From Linnemannia elongata (lineage: Eukaryota > Mortierellomycota > Mortierellomycetes > Mortierellales > Mortierellaceae), in NCBI GenBank assembly GCA_036320915.1, contig JAXBDG010000009.1:1860001-1924000 (forward strand): a DNA stretch of 64,000 nt, given 5' to 3'. This document shows, piece after piece, positions 60,001 to 64,000 of the stretch. The notes beneath the pieces are model-generated. The model did not search any database. It saw only the letters and a program-made list of their open reading frames with translations, and was not told where the DNA came from. The first letter of the stretch is position 1. Every line of letters begins with the position of its first letter. Position numbers and translations under genes: made by a program.

Positions 60001-60238
60001 AGTATTCATCTTCAATTTTAACGGCTCTCAATCGTTCACGGATTACCGTATTGCTGTACCTACGCCAGGCCAGTACAAGATCTTGCTCAACTCAGATGAG
60101 GAGCGCTTTGGAGGACATGATCGTGTAAGTGCCGATAGCAGGTACTTCTCGACCCCTGAACCTTGGGCTGGTCATCAACAGTATATTCAGGTCTATATCC
60201 CCTCCCGCACCGCCTTGATCCTCGTCAAAGCCGAGTAG
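57024..60238 (+). CDS. GLC3: Glycogen branching enzyme, 9 exons, one GC-AG intron
   Basis: GH13 1,4-alpha-glucan branching enzyme, which makes alpha-1,6 branches in glycogen. Exons 57024-57145, 57347-57510, 57642-57757, 57902-58085, 58244-58423, 58615-59061, 59161-59333, 59439-59599 and 59710-60238 join in frame to 691 aa (human GBE1 is 702). The CBM48 domain has [21 protein letters not shown]. The catalytic barrel shows [27 protein letters not shown] with nucleophile Asp349, IAEDVSGMP with acid/base Glu404, and [20 protein letters not shown]. The C-terminal domain ends in a beta fold ([12 protein letters not shown]). Intron 3 begins GCAAGC after KVK and ends CAACAG, a GC-AG intron. Intron 1 has a 15-bp triple tandem repeat. 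The gene is convergent with the G-alpha gene. Confidence 0.96.
57244..57288. repeat. 15-bp tandem repeat, three copies, in intron 1 of branching-enzyme gene
   Basis: Three head-to-tail copies of a unit close to GTCCCATCGATAGGG. The second copy is perfect; the third differs at the third and fourteenth bases. Each copy contains the palindrome ATCGAT. Confidence 0.85.
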
Positions 60239-60484
60239 ACAGCCTTCTCTTATTTGCTCTTTTGTAGCTTCCTCTTTCCGGCATCATAAAACCAGCCTTG
60301 CACAAATCAACAAACACGCGGAAGTATTCAAAGGAGATAAAGAGGATCGTATGTTTTTTTTTTTTGATTGAACAAAATGACAACAAAGAGAGAAATATTT
60401 GTATTTGAACATGAACTGGAGTGAGAGAGAGAGAAAGAGATTGGAGAAGGGGAAGTGGACCCTCCTTGTTCCAATGGACGACGC

Positions 60485-60554
<70 letters not shown>

Positions 60555-61196
60555 CTAGCAAAAGGTATGGAAATTGACAAGTGTCGCGTTGATCACTGCA
60601 CACAACAAAAAAGAATGGATAAGGGAGTAGAGATATTACAGAAAGCGATAAAATAAGATGTGAGGAGGAAGAGGAGGAGGGGTTTGATATTAGTTGATGT
60701 GGGCGATGATAGAGAAAGGAGGAAACGCACAAAAGGAGAGGTAAAAGTAAAAGTAAAAGTAAAGTAAGGTAAAGTAAAGAAAAAGACAAAAGACAACAGT
60801 AGAAGCGGAAGGGAGACTAATTTGGGGATACGGTGTGGTGTGGCGGGAAGGGTTTCTTTTGGCGATTTCGTCCGCATAGTTTTCGCAAGAGCGGAGAAAA
60901 GTCCTGAGCGGTGGCGGGAGGACGACCATCACGAGGCAACTGGTTGGGAGCATCTGCTGATCCCATCCATATCTCAAGTGCGATCCAATTACCCTCCTGT
61001 GGCGCGCAGCTGCGGCGAACTCCTATAAAAGAGTGAAGGGCTGCTGTTCGCGACTCCCGCTCCTGGCCCTGACGCAAATTGACGGCAACCCTTTACGGAC
61101 AAAGAAAAATAAAACGACACTGACAACTCCACACATATGCACTCCTGCGCCCTCTCAAAACGACCGACGAGGATCCATCATGTGCTTTGATATCCA
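60239..61196. other. Convergent intergenic between branching enzyme and G-alpha genes
   Basis: Holds a CAA repeat running into an A39 run (about 60486-60552), purine-rich sequence, AAAGT-type short repeats near 60742-60780, and otherwise no coding signal. It contains the 3' ends of both flanking genes. Confidence 0.5.
60486..60552. repeat. CAA repeat followed by A39
   Basis: About nine CAA units lead directly into 39 A residues. Such a junction can arise by slippage, or from a retroposed poly(A) tail; no flanking duplication or element body is evident. Confidence 0.8.
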
Positions 61197-63505
61197 CTAC
61201 AGAATTCCACTGTCCTTCAATGCATTCTGCAGAATGGTTTCCTTGACAGCAGCAAAGACAAGTCTAAAGGTAATAGGGGCGAAATATGATCATGAAACAA
61301 TTGGTTAGGATCCACGCTGCTAAGTAAAACCCCCCTCCCATTTTGTTGCCTCATCTGGGAAAGCAGGACGGAGGTGTATCCAGCCAATCTTTCTCAGCGT
61401 TGAGCTGGCCTTTTTAGATACAAAAACTTACTGGATCTGATCAGTGGGACAACAAGTTGACAGAAAGGCGGTAGCGATATCAAAAGAATATAAAAGGCGG
61501 GGTATGAAACAGGAAACAGAGAAGTTAGTAAAGGAGGCCACGACGTTTCAAAATTACAGCCATTCACATGAATTAGTTCCCTACATTCAATGTATCGGTC
61601 GCTTGTGTCATGCTAAAAAAGAGGAGCGCGTGAAAAAGAAACGTTTGGCGTTCATTAACTTTTTTGTTCTTGAGCCATGAATGAAAATGTACAAGGGGTT
61701 AAGTCGAAATGAAATGAATATCTGGGGTACTTACTGAGGGTATATGTGGAGACGTGCTCGGTTTGTTTGTGTGAATCGCCAGAGAATATATTTTGCCGCT
61801 TTGCTAATGTCTGGACCACCTGGAGACGTAAAGAGAAGAAAAAAGTGAAACTCGGCGATTAATACAAACATATGACATAACTAACCCAGTAACATTCAAG
61901 AACAAACAAACAAACAAACAAACATAAACCTAGATACGCCATTGTAACAAAGGAAGCCCTAGTGCTTTTAGTAGTTAACTTGCCTGTGTAATCTGAGAAG
62001 AACTTTTCCAGTGGTACTTTGGGTAGCTTGGCGGCAAAGAGATCGATCTTGTTCATGAAGAGGATGATGGATGTCCGGAGGAACCACCGACTGTTGATGA
62101 CCGACTCGAAAAGGACTAGACTCTCTGCCATACGGTTCTAAGAGCAGGATCAAATTCAAATCCAAATTATTAGAACAAATTATCGCCTTTCCCTTTTGTC
62201 TCCGCCAACAGGTTGGAGTTTGATCCCTTGCTTTTTTGACCTTTCATCAACATGGGCTGTGCTAAGTCTTCTTACCTGTCCAGACTCTTCAAGCAATACT
62301 TGATCGTACTCGCTGAGCGCCACGCAAAAGATGATGGATGTGACAGCCTCGAAGCAATGAATCCACTTCTTTCGCTCAGATCGCTGGCCACCAACGTCAA
62401 ACATACTATTTGTCACAAAAAAAAAAGAGGAGTTAAAAAATTATGAGCCGATACAGACGCGTAAGACAGGCCGATGACGCGTTACGGCCAGATCGAAAAA
62501 TACAAGTGCACAGTTGTTGATCGGATATGGTATGGCTGGGTGAGACGACTTACTGTATACTGAGCTGACCCATGTTGAATCTTGTTTCTGAGATGCCTGT
62601 TGTTTTCGAACGTGCGCGCAGGACATCCTGGACGCTCGGTGTATAGTCCTCTGCGCCGAGTCGCCGTACTTGGCTAAAGAAGCTGTTGATGTCATGGTAT
62701 GCCGATAAGTGTTCGTTAGCACCTTGCATCGATCGTTCTTTTTTTTTTCTCTTGGGTTCTGCATTGAACTCCAGCCAGAAGAATAGAAATGGACAGTCAC
62801 TTTTTTTTTCCCTATCTTTCTTTAGTTCTCCCTAGAGCTTCATGAAAAATATACGATCGACTTACTAGGGAGCAGAGTCCATGATATAAAACTCGCTTGA
62901 GCGTTCCATACAGGTGGAGGTGATGGGGTCGTGGTAGAGAGAGTCGATCGCGTTGACAATGTCTGCGCTGAGGGTAAAGTAAGGGTCGGCCTCGACGCGA
63001 TAGTCCAGAATGCGATCCGCGTTCGCCTTGTTCTCCGGTAGGGTGGGTTCGAGTCGCAATTTTTCCATAGCCAGCACAAGTGACTGTGCAGAATCTACAA
63101 GGTTCTTGTACACCGTCAGTCGGTAGGTCGCAAGTTCCTCTGTGCTGTAGCCTCCCTGGTGAATGACCTTCATCTGCTTCACAATCGTCGACTTCCCAGA
63201 CTCTCCACTTCCTGGAAAATAAAAGAAAAAAAAATAAAACGCCCATTGGAGGATGTTATTGGTCAGATCGATTCGACACTCGGGTAAATTCACATGGTCT
63301 CCATCCGAACAGAAAAAAAAAGCGGGGATTAACAAAGAATTAGCTCATAGGCAGGAGAAGTGAGTTATAGAAGCCTCTTTCTCTTACCTAGAAGAAGGAT
63401 TTTACATTCCTTCTTGAGTCGACGGTTATCTTCTTCGAGGCCCTTGTCAATGGTTTGACTGATATTCCTCTCGTCCCGTTCCTCGACAGAGAGACACAAG
63501 CCCAT
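61197..63505 (-). CDS. Heterotrimeric G-protein alpha subunit, 9 exons including a 5-nt micro-exon
   Basis: Signalling GTPase at the plasma membrane. Minus-strand exons are 63505-63388, 63211-62866, 62682-62554, 62405-62276, 62137-61984, 61819-61735, 61612-61585, 61436-61432 and 61263-61197, joining in frame to 353 aa, the standard length. MGLCLS gives myristoylation (Gly2) and palmitoylation (Cys4) sites. G1 is GSGESGKST; switch I is near [10 protein letters not shown]; switch II is [19 protein letters not shown]; the G4 box is [10 protein letters not shown]; and G5 is TQATDT. The C-terminus ALKDSGIL has no Cys at position -4, so it would not be a pertussis-toxin substrate. The 5-nt exon (ATCCA) is required to give [18 protein letters not shown]. 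Intron 5 begins GCAAGT, a GC-AG intron. Coupling receptor and effector are unknown. Confidence 0.94.
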
Positions 63506-64000
63506 GACGCAGATAAATGCTCAGAGATTGGTAGAAACCGGCTGTGCGGGAGAGTGGGTGGTGAGCGTGGACAGAAGGGGGGGGGGGGGGGGGGGGGGAC
63601 AATGCTCGTTCTAAAAGTAGAGCGAGGTATTTTTTGGTGAACAGAGCCTTTTGGGCGAGAGAGATAGGTAGGAGGTAGTTGTAATAGAAAGAGACCGACG
63701 GGGAAGGGGTAGGATGAGTTGATATGCGCGCCTGTCGAATGTACGGATTGAAATTGGGGTGTCGATAAAATAGAGACAGTGTATGAGAGGAGAGAGAGAG
63801 GATGCGAGGGAGGGGGGGGAGAACGTATGAGCGTACGAATGGACGAGAGGGCGAGGGTGCGCGTAGTTGGGTTGAGTTGTGTTGAGTTGGGTGGGCGAGT
63901 TGTGGAGGAATTGTCGATGGGTTGGCGAGTAAGAGAGGAGTGAGTGGAGAGGAAGACAAAGGAAGGGAGGAGGGAGGAGGAAGAGAAGGAAAAAGGAAGG
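63506..64000. promoter_or_regulatory. Promoter and leader region of the G-alpha gene
   Basis: Upstream of the minus-strand start codon. It has a G22 run at 63577-63598, AG-rich sequence on the plus strand (CT-rich on the coding strand, as upstream of other genes here), and GGTTGAGTTG-type near-repeats around 63868-63890. No gene is seen before the window edge. Confidence 0.5.
63577..63598. repeat. G22 homopolymer
   Basis: Twenty-two G residues in a row, 72 bp upstream of the G-alpha start codon. It could form a G-quadruplex on the plus strand; on the transcript of the gene it would be a C run. Length may be imprecise in the assembly. Confidence 0.8.

Noticed and set aside
60486..60552. Poly(A) after CAA repeats as the tail of a retroposon
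   Set aside because: No element body, coding remnant or target-site duplication is visible next to it; slippage of a simple repeat is a sufficient explanation.
63044..63058. GGTTCGAGTCG, another B-box-like sequence
   Set aside because: It is within exon 2 of the G-alpha gene (antisense of a conserved Leu-Glu-Pro segment), and flanking sequence does not fold as a tRNA.

Overview
This window is nuclear DNA from an intron-rich fungus. The best guess is an early-diverging lineage, Mucoromycota and probably Mortierella-like; this is an inference, not a proven identity. The evidence is a run of fungal housekeeping genes: a chitin-synthase activator of the Skt5/Chs4 type, glycogen branching enzyme, retromer VPS26 and an Ste/Gpa-type G-alpha. 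Introns are short (about 40-450 nt) and numerous, CT-rich tracts sit upstream of start codons, and homopolymer and simple-sequence runs are frequent. I see no bacterial operon, CRISPR array, intact transposon or rRNA/tRNA gene.

Layout, left half. 1-1526 is a purine-rich then CT-rich leader before ATE1 (arginyltransferase, +). VPS26 (-) follows, then 2.6 kb without a convincing gene and a small Ser/His-rich orphan (8955-9542, +). Next come a large single-exon O-fucosyltransferase-like membrane protein (+), an MGST3-like MAPEG enzyme (+) and the Golgi syntaxin SED5 (+). A 3-kb gene-poor stretch (16801-19809) holds a probable decayed gene on the minus strand. A glutathione S-transferase (+), DOM34 (-) and a divergent RNPS1-like SR protein (+) follow, then a bHLH factor (+), a mitochondrial rhomboid protease (+) and SKT5 (-).

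Right half. After another 3.4-kb gene-free, repeat-rich stretch come SAP30BP-like (-) and GPI8 (+) as a divergent pair, then RRS1 (-) and eIF3h (+) as another. A decayed stretch (46057-46834) separates eIF3h from WRS1 (-). PRP22 (-) lies upstream of WRS1 and is divergent from an NBR1-like selective-autophagy receptor (+). The window ends with glycogen branching enzyme (+) convergent with a G-alpha gene (-).

The genes do not form one pathway. Several concern protein synthesis and quality control (ATE1, DOM34, RRS1, eIF3h, WRS1), RNA processing (RNPS1, PRP22, possibly SAP30BP) and membrane traffic (VPS26, SED5, GPI8, Skt5), but fungal gene order usually gives such mixtures by chance. I rebuilt exon structures by hand, requiring splice signals, an unbroken reading frame and agreement with family motifs. 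The most unusual results are gene-structural: a 5-nt micro-exon in the G-alpha gene, a 7-nt micro-exon in the SAP30BP-like gene, two apparent GC-AG introns, several tiny first coding exons, and a long disordered N-terminal exon that belongs to SKT5. The NBR1-like protein, with PB1, three ZZ fingers, an FW domain and a terminal Atg8-binding motif, is the most interesting product.
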